From the NCBI RefSeq assembly GCF_902459465.1, contig NC_047065.1:14857634-14921633 (forward strand): 64,000 bases of DNA, in the 5' to 3' direction. The translations under genes were made by a program, and so were the position numbers. The number at the start of each line of letters is the position of its first letter. Position 1 is the stretch's first letter. This DNA is from Asterias rubens. Lineage: Eukaryota > Echinodermata > Asteroidea > Forcipulatida > Asteriidae. Below are positions 35,227 to 48,100 of the stretch, one piece after another. The notes beneath the pieces were generated by a model. That model made no database searches and had not been told where the DNA came from. It worked only from the letters and a program-made list of their open reading frames with translations.

Positions 35227-36556
35227 AATTCTCATCTTTGCCATCGTGTTGAAGCTGACCGTCTACCTGTGTTGGTATCAGGTTAGGCGGAGCTCGGCAA
35301 CACGCCAAGTACGCATCATCTTGCCCGATGGTACCACTCAATGCGCTGTCATCACTGCTAGAGGGCGCTCTCAACAATCACATCGTTCAGGAGAAGAAAG
35401 ACAGGTTAATATTTCTGAAACGTCTTCCAAAAGAATACATCTTTGTTTTCTAAATTTTAAAACATTTCTAGTTATTGACCATCTTGAAAAGTAAACCTTA
35501 TTGGCAGATACATGCATAAAATATTTCAGGAAAAATTATCATCAGAACAAAATCTCAATTCCTATAAAATAGTAAAACCATTCTGAAATTAATTGAAATT
35601 AATTGAGTTTATTTTATTGTTTTCTTTCGAAAAGAATTTGCCTCAAGCCGACTTACTTTCCCCGTACGACAACCAAGGATTGGTGGAATCTGCCGTCCAG
35701 CCTCGCTACACAGACTACCAGAATCCACAGGGCCAATTTCAGGGACCCCCGCCGTACGCCAACCAGGAGTGGAAACTACCCAAGTATGAGGAGGTTGTGG
35801 GAATGCCGCCGCCATATGCCACAGAAGTGCCTGGTGAGTCGCTAGTCCACACAGGGCCTAAATGTATTAAGCCTGGGTGCTCCCATAATTCCACTCTATG
35901 AAGACAGCTCTAACAAGTGCCTTGAAGGTTACCAGTCATAACACCATCAGACAGTTACAGAATTTATCTTACATTATTTAGAAAATAGGGAGTAGCCAAC
36001 ATAGGACTAGATTACATCTCGGTTGATAGAGCACCGTTGTTAGTTCAAATCCTGTAAATTTGTCTTTGCTCAACCCATATCATTTCAAATTTCCCTTGTG
36101 GTTTATTTGATATCAGAAGGGAGTTATTTTAATGAGCCATTTTTCTAAAGAAAGCTGACGTGTACATCATTTTGCCCAGACTGTTTTATTTTTAAGATAC
36201 TTTCTACATAGCATAGATAGAAATATTAAATTATTATGAAGATCGCTTTATTTCAATGTAGAAACTTTTTTTAAATATTTGTATTTACAGAAATGGCCAG
36301 TGCAGTGATGCCAGGCGACGCCAACCCTCCAACCAGCCAGAGTCAAGTCCAACCCATGGCACCTACCACAAATCCAGCACAAGTACCCGTCCCAGTACCC
36401 GCCTATTCCGGCCAGCAAATGCCCTACGATGCCCCCCCGTATTCACCACCTATGACGTCCGTCACACCGAGACTTCAACCTGGGATCAGCCCAAATAACG
36501 TCACAGATGGTCGTAGTGCACCTGCATATTTTCCAAGTCCAACTGGTCAGAGTTAG
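35227..36556 (+). CDS. Single-pass membrane protein with cytoplasmic PPxY motifs (WBP1/VOPP1-like, tentative), last three exons
   Basis: Exons 35227-35404, 35635-35833 and 36291-36556 join in phase to give 213 residues plus a split first codon; the 5' exons are not identified. It opens inside a membrane helix (ILIFAIVLKLTVYLCWY) followed by basic residues (QVRRSSATR), so the rest is probably cytoplasmic. Then come GPPPYANQ, LPKYEEVVGMPPPYATE and DAPPYSPP. PPxY motifs bind WW domains such as those of NEDD4-type ubiquitin ligases. The spacing LPxYEEVV followed by PPPY resembles vertebrate WBP1 and WBP1L. The end is proline-, glutamine- and serine-rich and stops at ...FPSPTGQS. The family assignment comes from this motif pattern only; a PRRG-like or other PPxY membrane adaptor is possible. 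AGAGGGCGCT lies inside the first exon (35360-35369). Confidence 0.75.
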
Positions 36557-38390
36557 GTGCTTTTTTTGTTCCCTTTCTCTAACAGAATTATTTTTCTAAA
36601 AGATTTTGTTGTCCTCAAGGGAAGTCTTAGAAAAAGAAGAAAAAAGTACATCCTATTAATAATTTTGTCCTGTTTTTTATTGACGGCAGAATTTAACGTT
36701 TTAAACGACGGCAATACTTTCTCAAGACCAACTCTAAAGTTTTTATGAAATTTATATATGCAACTCACCAAAAAATTGGTTTTGTGATTTTTTAGTGTTT
36801 GAAAAACATAATAGGAGACAACCCAATAATGAAAACAAAACCAGTTTTTCTTGAATCATGCACGTTTTAAATGTTTACATGAATGATTAGGAAATGTTAA
36901 GACACATGTACAATGTCGATGAGTTTCTAGTTTGTATTGAAATTATTGAAATAGAATGCTGAGCTCAATCGTCCTCTGTGTCTGCTATGCAGGCTCTCTA
37001 TGTCAGCTATGGACATGTTGTGCCAGTACCATGAGACATGCATGTATGGCAAAGCGAACCAGATAAACAAGGGGTGTGTCAAATATTGTTTCAGTCAGTG
37101 AACTTTACATCGTCAACTTCTTTCCTGGTCATGGTTGCCAAAACACCACTACTGCAAAACACGCCCCTGTTTTAAAGCTGAAATTTACCAAAAATGGCAG
37201 CACATACAGCTGATGCACACAGGTAACTACATAAATAGCTATCTAGTTATATTTCTTTGATTGAAGAGGAATTACATGGAGATAACAGGTGTGAGTTGCC
37301 AGATGAAAGGGATGAGTTATCTAAGCCTCTACTTTCTTCAATTAGAGCTTTTCCGCAATGATAGCCCTCTCTTGGTGAAGACTAGTCAGTCACTAGCAAT
37401 ATTTACTTCATTTTGCATTGTCATAGTTTTTGTATTCAGCGTTTAGTGAGCCATGGTGTTTATTTACCCCCGACACCTTGATACAAATGCAATAGCACTA
37501 TCGTTTCAAAACATAGTCAAACATTTATTAAAATTACTGAAAATGTACTTTTAGCTTCTAGCTTCTTCCGATCCCACAAATGTCAGTTTTGTTGGACTCT
37601 CTTTGAAAAAAAGGTTTTGCGATGATATGTGCTAATTGTATAACTGATTTTAACAATTTTTTCCCCCCCATAAAAGCTCCCTTCCCACACCAACACCCAG
37701 TGGACACTGCTCCGTTTGGGTATCACTTTCCACATTCATGGTTGAATTTTGCAATTAATGAAAGCTTAATTAAATGTTTTGCTTAATGATCATTTGAGGG
37801 ATGCTAGAATCCTGTGGAACCACTTTTTGGTCTCCAATTTTAAACAGAATTTTAAGGTTTAACGGAATGGAAACAGAGATCGAGTGTAATTCAGAAAGAA
37901 AGTGCTTAGGAAGCGTATGGCTGAGAAATTTTTAACGGGAATCAGCCATTGACAGTATATAAATCATATGATCTGCTAAGCGTGATTTAAGCATCTTGCT
38001 TAAGGACACATGTGTCATGACTTGGTTGTATGGGATGTTTGATTTTGTTGTTTTTATATTTTTAATCCTTTGTATTATTGCTTAATGCACTTTCTGTATA
38101 TTCAATTATTTTAATGTATATAATTGTGTTTCATTTCACTTGGGTAAATAACTGGATGTTTTTAATTGGTTAATGAAAAGCAAATTCGAATTTCCAACCC
38201 TCTCTGATTTTTAAACAAAAAGTTCTTTTATTGCAAAAGTGGTTATTGTAGGTGGCTGTTGCGCTTTTGGTCGTTTAAATACAAGTGCTTTCTAACTTCA
38301 CAAGTTAAATTGCAAAAAGAGAATGATGCCAATTGGTTTCCGAAGAGTTTTTTTCTTTTTCAATTCTCTATTTTACAATATTAACATTAA

Positions 38391-38771
38391 AGCCACTGGA
38401 CACTATTGGTAATTGTCAAAGACCAGTCTTCTCACTTGCTGAATCTCAACCTATGCATAAAATAACAAACCTGTGGAAATTTGAGCTCAATCGGTCATCG
38501 AACTTGCGAGATAATAATGAAATAAAAAAAAACACCCTTGTCACATGGATTTGTGCGCTTCCAGATGCTTGATTTCGAGACTTCAAAATTCTAAATCTGA
38601 GGACTCGAAATCAAATTTGATGAAATTTACTTCTTTCTCGAAAACTATGTCACTTCAGAGGGACCCGTTTCTCACAATGTTTTAAACTATCATCTTCTCC
38701 CCATTACTCGATAACAAGTAAGATTTTGTGCTAATAACTTTTTGAGTAATTACCAATAGTGTCCACTGCCT
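38391..38771. mobile_element. TTAA-bounded MITE family A, full copy (381 bp)
   Basis: TTAA at 38387-38390 and 38772-38775. Left CTGGACACTATTGGTAATTG, right CAATAGTGTCCACTGCCT. Shares the right TTAA with the next element. Confidence 0.9.
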
Positions 38772-38775
38772 TTAA

Positions 38776-39282
38776 CCCTCCTACTGATACACCATTCAAA
38801 ACCATTCGAAATTCACTAACGTTTACAACCCCATCGTTTTTGTACACACATGGCAGTACCATTTGAGCAGGGTTGCTGATAAGCTGTACTACCACTCAAA
38901 ACAATTCAGCCATGGTTTTGAGCTTTGCATACACTGTACCTGTACTGTGTGCATTATCGTAGCTGAATGGTTTCAGATGGTCAGCAAGCTGTTTAACCAG
39001 TCCTGTAGTGTCTATGACATAGTCTGTGGTAACCTCTAGCCAAGGACAGACTGGTCACCCCACACCGCCTGGTATCACTCAGTCATGTCAAAGTGGGATC
39101 CTTGATGCACCACTAATAACAATCCTCATAGGATTATGTATGTACCAGCTGCACCACCATTCAAAACCATTTGGGGAACCAACTGTTTGCACAGCTATCA
39201 TACCATTCAATACCATTCACTTGAATGGTTTCAAATGGTGTATCAACTTGTTAGAAAAAGGCACCAATTGTTTATAGGAGGG
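38776..39282. mobile_element. TTAA-bounded transposon family F (507 bp)
   Basis: Left end CCCTCCTACTGATACACC, right end TAGGAGGG, with GGTGTATCAAC inverted nearby. TTAA at 38772-38775 and 39283-39286. The interior repeats CCATTCAAAACCATT and its inverse AATGGTTTCAAATGG. No transposase frame; the CCC-type ends and TTAA target are piggyBac-like. Confidence 0.85.
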
Positions 39283-39856
39283 TTAAAACATGCATATCAT
39301 GCAATCAAACTGAAAATTTGTCCAATTTCTTGGTCTTCAATCATCACTGATCTTGTATTATACAATTTATGCATTGTTACTTGATTTTTTATTTATTTTA
39401 GTAGCAACTAATCATGATTTGCAAAATGTGAGAATACCATGAGAGTTTTCAATTGGCTTTTACTTTAATTAAGCCCAGACTTCCTGCAATTTTGAATTAA
39501 AAAAAATAAAATTTTATGACACAAATCAGTAGAAAAACAACTGTCAACATTTGGGCTGTTCTCTACTCATGCAAAACATTCGCAGGTAAACAGAGCTGTG
39601 GAGGAAGTATAAAACAGGCTTTAGGGTGTTGGTCAAGCTGTCTTGTACGTTCAGAACTTGAATCATCTTCAAGTTTTCAAAATGTTGTCTTTGGAAAAAG
39701 TAAGACCTGTAAAAAGTATTTACCAGTAAAATTCCCAGTGATGAGCAAATTCCTTGACCTGGTTATTACATCGGTGCTGTAGCAACTGCTCATGCTTTTT
39801 CTTGTTTTTGGTGTTTTATTTCTCAACTTGTAAATATTGATTTATTGGACGCTTAA

Positions 39857-39975
39857 AGGTAGGGTCATAAATTGTTTTGTCAAAACATAATGCTGGTTTG
39901 AGGCCAAATTATCCATGGACATATAAAAAAGTCACCTGTGAAATTTTGGAGATTACTGAAGTTACGATCCTACCT
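39857..39975. mobile_element. TTAA-bounded mini-MITE family G (119 bp)
   Basis: Left AGGTAGGGTCATAA, right TTACGATCCTACCT. TTAA at 39853-39856 and 39976-39979. Very short, only copy noticed. Confidence 0.75.
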
Positions 39976-40509
39976 TTAAACAAAAGGAAGCTTATTATAT
40001 TATGATGTTGACACCTTTTGTCTTTCTAATTAGTTATTCTAGTAAGTTGGATCTGTTGAAGGTTGTAATTAATAACAATATTGATTTGACAAGTATGGTA
40101 AGGTATGCAATAAACATTTTTATAGTTTCCTCATTATTTACTCATTTGCAAACCCAAAGTGTAGATGGTGGAAGTGTGCTCTCGTGGTAAAGCTGCCCCT
40201 TTCTGATTCAGTGCCTCAACTAACTTCTTACTGCAGAACTGTATTGTATTGTATTGTGTGTACAGTTGGTTCTCTGCAAAGAATCTAAGCAAATCGAGTA
40301 CATGTTGTTTCAGATGGAAATAATTCACCAGTGTTTTGTTTGATGGTTTGAACTTTGTATTTAAATCAATTGGCATTTGGCTTCCATAAGTTGAGCCACA
40401 AGTGATCCATGAAGTTAAGAACTTGATGTACTGATATTCAGTGAGAGTGCCTCGCGTTGTAGCACCATACATGGGGTGCGTCTGAAGGACAGCCTTTATG
40501 CTTCAACAC

Positions 40510-41000
40510 ACTTCAGACCTGGGGTGGATTTCACCAAGAGTTAACCCTAGTCTTATCTCCTGTTAGGACTAGCCTTAAGTTTTCATTTTCTCCTGAAATA
40601 GTCAAAGCTAAGACTATGTCCTAACTCTTTGTGAAATTGTCACCTGTCGTTGATTTTACCGAACTCTTCCAAAACTTGGGATTAATCTTAGGACTTAGGA
40701 TGAGTTAAGTTCCTTATCCAAAGACGCGTAGGACGCATTGAACCCATCCAAAGTTAGGAAGGGTTACTCGTTCTAAAGCCTGGTTCATACTTCCTGCGAA
40801 TGCGATACGAACGTCGACGTCACAAATTCGCGACGAAAAAATTTGCAGCAGTTCAACTCTGCTCAACTCACTTATGAATATCGCTGCGAAAGGAGGGTTG
40901 TGACGTCAAATTCACGTCAAGTTCGCTTCGCATTCGCAGGAAGTATGAACCGGGCTTAACTCGAGATCAATCCTAGCGTTTTACGAAATCGGCTGCTTGG
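40510..41000. repeat. Repeat family L, interrupted by MITE K
   Basis: GATTAATCTTAGGACTTAGG and GCATTGAACCCATCC match 42530-42615. After the inserted element it resumes with TTTTACGAAATCGGCTGCTT, matching GTTTCGTGAGATTGGCTGCT at 42650. The copy at about 42495-42665 has no insertion. Confidence 0.8.
40777..40956. mobile_element. Harbinger-like MITE family K (180 bp) with TAA duplication
   Basis: Ends AGCCTGGTTCATACTTCCTG and CAGGAAGTATGAACCGGGCT. TAA directly repeated at 40774-40776 and 40957-40959, as expected for PIF/Harbinger elements (TWA target). Arms carry GCGAATGCGA and its inverse. Inserted into repeat L. Confidence 0.85.
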
Positions 41001-41866
41001 CCCACAATTTCATAGAGCTGATAATATTGTCTGCCAATGTGAAAAGGTATTTTGGCTGATAACATTATTCTGGTAAGCACAATGTGGTTGTATCTCAGCT
41101 ACTTTTTGCGCTTGAGCAGCTCTATGAAATTGGGCCCTGGCATGTAGGCCTACACGTTTTATATCTTATTGTAGAGGAGGCCAGAGGAGGCCTGCTTGGT
41201 TTAGGAATCTTCCTAACCGTAGTACACAGATATGTTCGCTGAAACCCAGACTTTTTTATGTAATATCACAAAATTATCTCTCTTATAAAAAGTATATAAT
41301 TATATAAATAAATAAAATCAAGTGAAAATGGAAAAATGATGTCATTATGCTTTGTGTTTCTTTTATGATCTGACTTGTATGACTTAATACATTTAAAGCT
41401 GCAGATGTTGGATAAAGTATAGAAGTATTGTACAAAACGTAGTGTTTTGTTATTTGTGTGACTGTGATTAAAGCCCTGCCCTGACTACGGAAACTCAGTT
41501 AGGAATTAAAAGACCAATCTACATGCATGAAAAGTGGGATTCGAACCAGGGTTGGTTAACAGTGTGAAAATCTGACCGGTCCAATGGGATTCGAACCTTA
41601 GTGAAATCGGCCCCAGGGTCCCCAGAGTGAAAATATGACAACTTGGAGGCTAGTATTTGAACAGGTTTGGAGACTAGGTGACAATCATTATTCACAATCA
41701 AATTCAAGTGGTCTGATTTCTCGATGTGTTCGAGCTTAGATTTACCATGTTTTGGTTTTACAAGTTGGTAATGTGGTTCATTGTAGGGGAAAAACTGTCG
41801 ACGCAGTTTACAGCTTTTTTTTTTTAGCACGGGCCCGGGGGGTCGTGACGATCATTTAAAGATAAT

Positions 41867-42125
41867 AGCGCCCTCTATTGAGCTTGTCAACAATGCAGAT
41901 TTATATACTTAGAATAGACGGGCGATAGGAATAGTTCACCTGTTTTCAATCAAGTAGCATCATACAAATTTAAGGTGAGTTTGCCACAATTTAAGCATTT
42001 TGATTAAATTGAGAAATCGAAGATTTTATCAAGAAAAAATTAGGTCCTATAAAGCCATTGAAAATGCAAAACTAAACGAATACATTTTAGGTATTTTATG
42101 GTATTGTCTGTTTTTAAATTTAAAG
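41867..42125 (+). promoter_or_regulatory. PABPN1 promoter and 5' UTR region
   Basis: Lies directly upstream of the PABPN1 start codon, with AGCGCCCTCT at 41867-41876. A donor-like AAGGTGAGTTTGCC at about 41971 could end a non-coding exon. No TATA box at a convincing distance. Confidence 0.4.
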
Positions 42126-45100
42126 ATGGCGGACTTGGAAGATTCGTTTCTTGACGACCAAGCAGAAGATGCTCTGCTTGCAGGCGGTGATGATGATCAC
42201 GATACTTCTACAGGACTCGTTCTGCAATCCCCAGGTGCAGATGATACTGGAGTAGAAGATGCGGTAAGTATTTTGTTGGTTAGACAATCACTGAATCATT
42301 ATTATTTAATAATTCACAAATCACTTACTTACACTTCAAGTAGGCTACACTTTCCCAGTAATGAGTAACTGGTCGGTTGTGGTTCCTAGCTGTTTTTGAG
42401 CAACTCTAGTCTAAATAAACTTAAAAAGTCTACAGACTCTTTTTCCTTAAATCTAATCTAAAATCAAAAATCAAAATAAATGAATTGAAAGTCAAGAAAC
42501 CAGCGGTCGATTGACCAAACTCTTCCTAATTTATGATTAATCTTAGGACTTAGGACGGGTTCAGGTTAGTAAGTATCCAAATAAGTAGGAGGCATTGAAT
42601 TGAATTGAACCCATCCTATAGTTAGGTCAGGACAGGTAACTCGTGTTAGGCGTTTCGTGAGATTGGCTGCTGGCCACAGAGCAGAGTAGATAGCTGACCT
42701 CTGTTTACCCCTGGTCTTCCCATTGACTTAACCCTTTCAATACCACATTGTTTATTGCAAGCGCCCAACCGGATACCGCATTGTTGACAAAGGTCACAAC
42801 GCTGTGTACCGTATTTTTTCACACTAAAAAAAATATAACGCAATTTGCAGTGTGTACTGTTTTCAATCTTGATTTTCTGTGGAAAGACATTATTTTTTTG
42901 AAAAACTTTGTGCATGCAATTTGTAGCATATGAAATGACCTTTCCTACGATGTCAAATTTGTATATATTATCTTAATTTTGTTTGCAAGATTTCTGGCTG
43001 AAAAAAAATACTTCTATTTTTATTCGGGATTTCTGTCTCAAGAAAAACAACAAGATTTTCAACCTATTTTTCCTCAAGAAAAGTTTGTAAAAACTTCTCA
43101 GAAAATATAACCGTTTTTATTATAGGCTTCTATTTCCATTTGTACCATAATCGGAACCTATTTTGCTGAAAAATCTTATCTGTTTTGAAAGTGTTCAGCT
43201 ACCACGGTCACTTCGACCAGCACGAGTGGGTCCAGGCCCGCCCGCCATGCACGCCCAAGCCCACGGCGTTGAACGGGTGACGTGCTCGGTCCAGTTAGCT
43301 ACCGTTGGTAATAGTCCGGTTTTGTCATCATCTGACTGCATGTCTGGCAACGAAATACCACGATTTGATGCCAAATGTTCACTAGATACTTTGATAGAAC
43401 TTCCCAAGTCTTTTTATAGAGTCACTATAGGCAAACATATAAGCCAAAACCTTCGTGCAATGAGGAGACATGATGGTGATTTTTGTCCAAAAAAAACGGA
43501 GGCGTGAAATCTTCAAACATACTTTTCTCGGAAAATCATAATGGCGACCCCCTATACAACACATACCATTGCAATGTTTGGTAAACAAGCAACCCGTCTA
43601 TATAAAACCTAACAACAGAGGGCGCCAAACAAAATAAATACAATCTCTCAAAGGCAATGCTTTTTTCTGTCGAGTTTTCTCGACATTGGGACGGAGCGAC
43701 TACACAACGCACAGTCGAGTTTTCTCGACAATGGTAAGGAAGCGCTTGCATTGCGCGGTCGAGTAAACTCGACAATGGTATTGAAAGGGTTAAAGATTTT
43801 CCAATGGAAGTACCCTTTGGACGTTGCCCTTTCATTTCAATGAAATTTCAGGCCTGAGAATATAAAAGAAACTATCGGAAAACTTTCTGTATCTTTCCAG
43901 CACTTTTACACTTATTTTTACCCAAAAAGCAAAGGTGCGGGTTTGGAAGGATCATCTCATTTGAGTTAATTGAGTAGTATTTTATTTCCAAACTATCCAT
44001 TTTGTTATAACAACGATAACAAACTTATAGTGTTACTTCAATATAACTCTATGATAAATTAAATGTATTTAAAATAGTTACTCCCAGGATCAGGATCACT
44101 TTGAATATTGATTAGTAGTGTGTCGGTTAAAAAGTTTCCTGTTGAGAAAAAAGCAAAAAACTATAATTTTAATCTACTAGTCTACACTAAAACTACTTAT
44201 TTCTCATGGCTTCAAGAATTGCATCTCATAATGATAAAGAACACTATATAAAATGGCATTGATGTTTTCCTCTCTTTATTTTCAGGAACTTGAAGAAATC
44301 AAAGCTAGGGTGCGTGAGATGGAGGAGGAGGCAGAGAAACTGAAGGAGATGCAGAATGAAGTTGAGAAGCAGATGAACATGAGCTCACCACCACCCCCAG
44401 GGTCCGTCGTACCGCTGTCTCTGGAAGACAAACAAGAAGTTGATAATCGCTCCGTCTACGTTGGAAATGTAAGAATAGAATGTAATTTGTAATTGTTTAC
44501 ATTAACAAAAAGCCTGTAAAAGTGCTTCATCAACTAAAATTGTAACATGACCTGCATTTACTACCCCTGTAGGTTGATTATTCAACAACGGCTGAAGAAC
44601 TAGAAGCGCACTTCCACGGTTGCGGCCTCATCAACCGAGTTACTATCCTTTGCGATAAATTCACGGGTCACCCTAAGGGGTAAGTGGTTGGTTTAGGAAA
44701 TCATAACTTTTCCTTTAAAAAAAATATTGATAAATTCTGCTGAACATGTAGTTGACAGTCGGTCATCAAAATTGAGTCCAGAAAAAAAACTTCAACTCAA
44801 GAGGAGTTAATTTTATAGCTCTAGTTTAAGCAGAATATAGTGGTTAACCATTTTCTTTTAAGCACAAATAAGCAGGACATCGGTTAAAGATGGTACACTT
44901 GACGTGGTATTGTGGTTGGTTCCTTATTTTGGTGAGAATCATTTTTTGTTTATAGCTCTTTTGTGTGATAAAAGCAAATTTCATCTTAGAGAGGGCAAGT
45001 CCATTTTGTTTTGCAAGGGGCACTTCTATTGGAAGGTCTTAAAGTCTATGAGAAACTTTTGAAGGGCACAAATGTCAAGACCGGGGGCAACAGAGACCAT

Positions 45101-48100
45101 GGTCTCTGTGGCCTCCATGTAATTCCAGGCCTGTAAAAGTGCTTCATACAAAATCTCGATCCCTTGCAACCCTGCCAGGAAATAACTATGTGATTTTTCT
45201 TTTCTGCGTTGCAGGTTTGCTTATGTGGAGTTCTCTGATAAGGATATGTTACAGCCTGCTTTAGCTCTGGACGACTCACTTTTTAAAGGAAGACAGATTA
45301 AGGTGAGACAAAAGTTTGAAACATTCTTCTGGACCTTCAGCTACCTTTTGTGTGTACTGCTAATGTTACTGTAAAGTTAGTGTGTTGTTCTTAAGGCTGT
45401 GGCTCATGCTTTGGCTGTGGCTCCAGCTTGGACTCTGGCTTGGAGCAAGTTTTGGAGCAATGTGCTGCTTTTTGGATATCACTTCAACATCAAACTGTGC
45501 TGGAGCCTGGACAGAGGTTTTGGGAAAAGCCCCTAGAGTCCAAATTTGCATTGCATTCTAGTCCACAAAAAAACAACATTCCTATTCAGCCACTTTGCAA
45601 ACTCAAGCTCAGCAGAAATCAGCCAAATTGGGTTCCATGTAGTTCATATGGTCACAATCGGTGCCCCTATAATTTGTGACTTAGCTGTGAGTTTGGTAAG
45701 CAGTATTTTCTCTTCTGCTTTATGAGATTGGCCCATTGTCCCAGTGAAGTATTAACAGCAGGTACCATGTAAACACTTGCCATGCTCATAAATGATCCAA
45801 CATTTGTGAAATCTTATACTAGTTTTCTTTTCTATTGCTGAAAGAGTCATACAATTAAAACAGTTTGTTATATCCAATGCCACACATCTAAAGAATTCTG
45901 TTGTCAACATGTTTATAGGTGTCTTTAAAACGAACCAACCGGCCAGGCATCTCAACCACAGACAGACCTGGACGTGGAGGGCGATTCCGAGGTGGCACTA
46001 GATCCTACCGTGGTGCATACAGTCCCTATGCAAATGCCTACTCTGGCTACAGGCCAAGAAGATATAGGTAAGATCTCCTGAAGGTCAAATTTTTGATTGA
46101 AATCAGAATTTAACTTAAAATGAGTAGTTATGGAGGCAATTGAAAAAATAGTGAGAAATAACCAGTTCTGTGAGAGGAACTTGAAGTTGTTGCTACATAT
46201 TTGTGAAATAATAAGATTATAAGGCATGCACGTGCTGTTGGATCGACCTCTACTAGCATTGTCCGACTAGACGGCCTGACGATGATGAGGATGATGAAGG
46301 TGGCTGTATGTTTTGGTTACACGTCCAAACAGTGAAGTTTTAGAGTGTATTTGGTATAAATATTAGCTAAAAACTGATGTCAGATCAATTTAGTTGTAAC
46401 GAAATTGGGTAGGAAACCAACATGTAGGCCTCCAATTATAATGGCTTCATGGAATTCTTTCCATCATACTTATTAGGGCCTAATACTAATCCTAATCCTA
46501 ATCCTAATCCAAAACCAGGCCTGGAATTACACAATAGCCATGAAGGCCATGAGATGACCTCGGTTGCCCCTGGTCAACTTGGCCTTGGTGCCCCTTCAAA
46601 AGTTTCCCGTAGACTTTCAGATTTTCCATTACAAAATTGGAGTGGCCTTGCCCTCTCAAAGATAAAATTCCAGGCCTGTTAAACTCCTCTAATTTCAACC
46701 GTATTTGTTTGATTCTGTTGGACTGCACTGGTAAACTAAATAATAAGGCCCCATAAATCATGGCACCATAATCAGAGTCTTAACAGTTTGATGTCAGACT
46801 TTGATGAGGGACAGATTCATATAGATTCAAGTTAAAAATCATTTAGCTTATTTGTCTCTTCCGGTAATCTTACTTGTAAAATATGAGGCAACACAAAAGC
46901 TGTTTATTGGTGGGGGTTAGCATAGTGCACTGGGTAACACGGTTTTAATATTTAAATTTTATGTGTGTTTAAATGTGATGTCCTGTTACTTTTAATCCGA
47001 ATTTCTTGTTCTTTTGCACCAACGAGAAAATAAAAAGAGAATAAAAAAAAATAACAATATATAAAAAAAATCAGAATAAAAAAAAAAGTAAAAAAAGAAA
47101 AAAGAAAAAAAAAGAAAAAGAGAAGAAAAGAAAAAATAAGCAAACTGTAGGTTGGGACTGGGAAAGGTGTCTTCATGGATTGGTGCAGGCTTGGTTTAAT
47201 CCAGGATGGTAAGTAACTGATCCTCATCTTCTGGTGTGATCAAAAGCAAGAGAAGGGTGGACAAATATATTTTAGTCTTTGAGAAAGACTCAGCTAGGGT
47301 CAAACTGTCAAGTGTCAACAATTTTTTTTACAAATAACTATTTATTTACAAAATATTTCTGTTTGAAACGTTTTTTATTTGTTTTTATTATTTTTTATAG
47401 AAAATTGATATAAATACCTTTTACAAAAAAAGTGATTATCTGTAAAATTAAGTTTAAAATGATTCATTTTATTGGATACAGCAGGGTACTCCATAGAATT
47501 GTTAAAAACTTGGTGGCTTTCTGGACCCAAATTTTGAAAGCTTGGTGTTTATTTTTGGTTTTAAAAGACCCGCTGTGCAATCTGGGCATTCTAAACAATT
47601 TTATCTTTAATATTTTTGTGAATTTGATCTGAAAAGGTAAGAAAAAGGCAAAGTTAAATATCCATCTGGATATGCTGGTTTGTAGGCTGTTGCCAAAGAT
47701 TATGCAATTTGCAGTATTCTGTCTTTTAAAAGTAGAAATTTGGTATGTAATGTAGGTCTTGTCGAAACCAGGGACCTGTGCTGTGGACCAGGCAAGATTT
47801 TCTATGAACAACATTGTTATAAAATGCATATGACTGGAAAGATGTTTCAAGTAGATTATAATATCTCAAAAATGCCCGGTTTTCCTCACATGTCATGAGC
47901 CAACACGGCCTGTGTTAGTTCGCAAAATAAAAAGAAAACCACGAAATAGGCGTTTTTGTGTCAATGAATATATTCTACTTTTAAAATACTTTCTAACTAT
48001 TTATATGCATTTCATAATGAATAGTTTTAAACACTTGTCATAGACCAACTGGCCCGATCTAAGGCAACGTGGCCCTTTAAGCTCTGATGATGCAGGTTGT

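Larger units (their letters stand above)
36557..41860 (+). other. 3' UTR and intergenic DNA between the PPxY gene and PABPN1
   Basis: No coding exon seen. Holds MITE A (38391-38771), MITE F directly after it (38776-39282), MITE G (39857-39975), a repeat interrupted by MITE K (40510-41000), a GGGCCC-type repeat copy (about 40990-41140), and a decayed SINE-like piece with GGGATTCGAACC (about 41520-41640). The remainder is AT-rich with no visible structure. Confidence 0.6.

Noticed and set aside
43163-43507. Open frame of 114 codons inside transposon H
   Set aside because: No transposase motif recognised; the frame is probably chance in a less AT-rich segment.
46484-46510. Interstitial telomere repeat
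   Set aside because: The unit is CCTAAT, not the CCCTAA of animal telomeres, and the run is only about four units.
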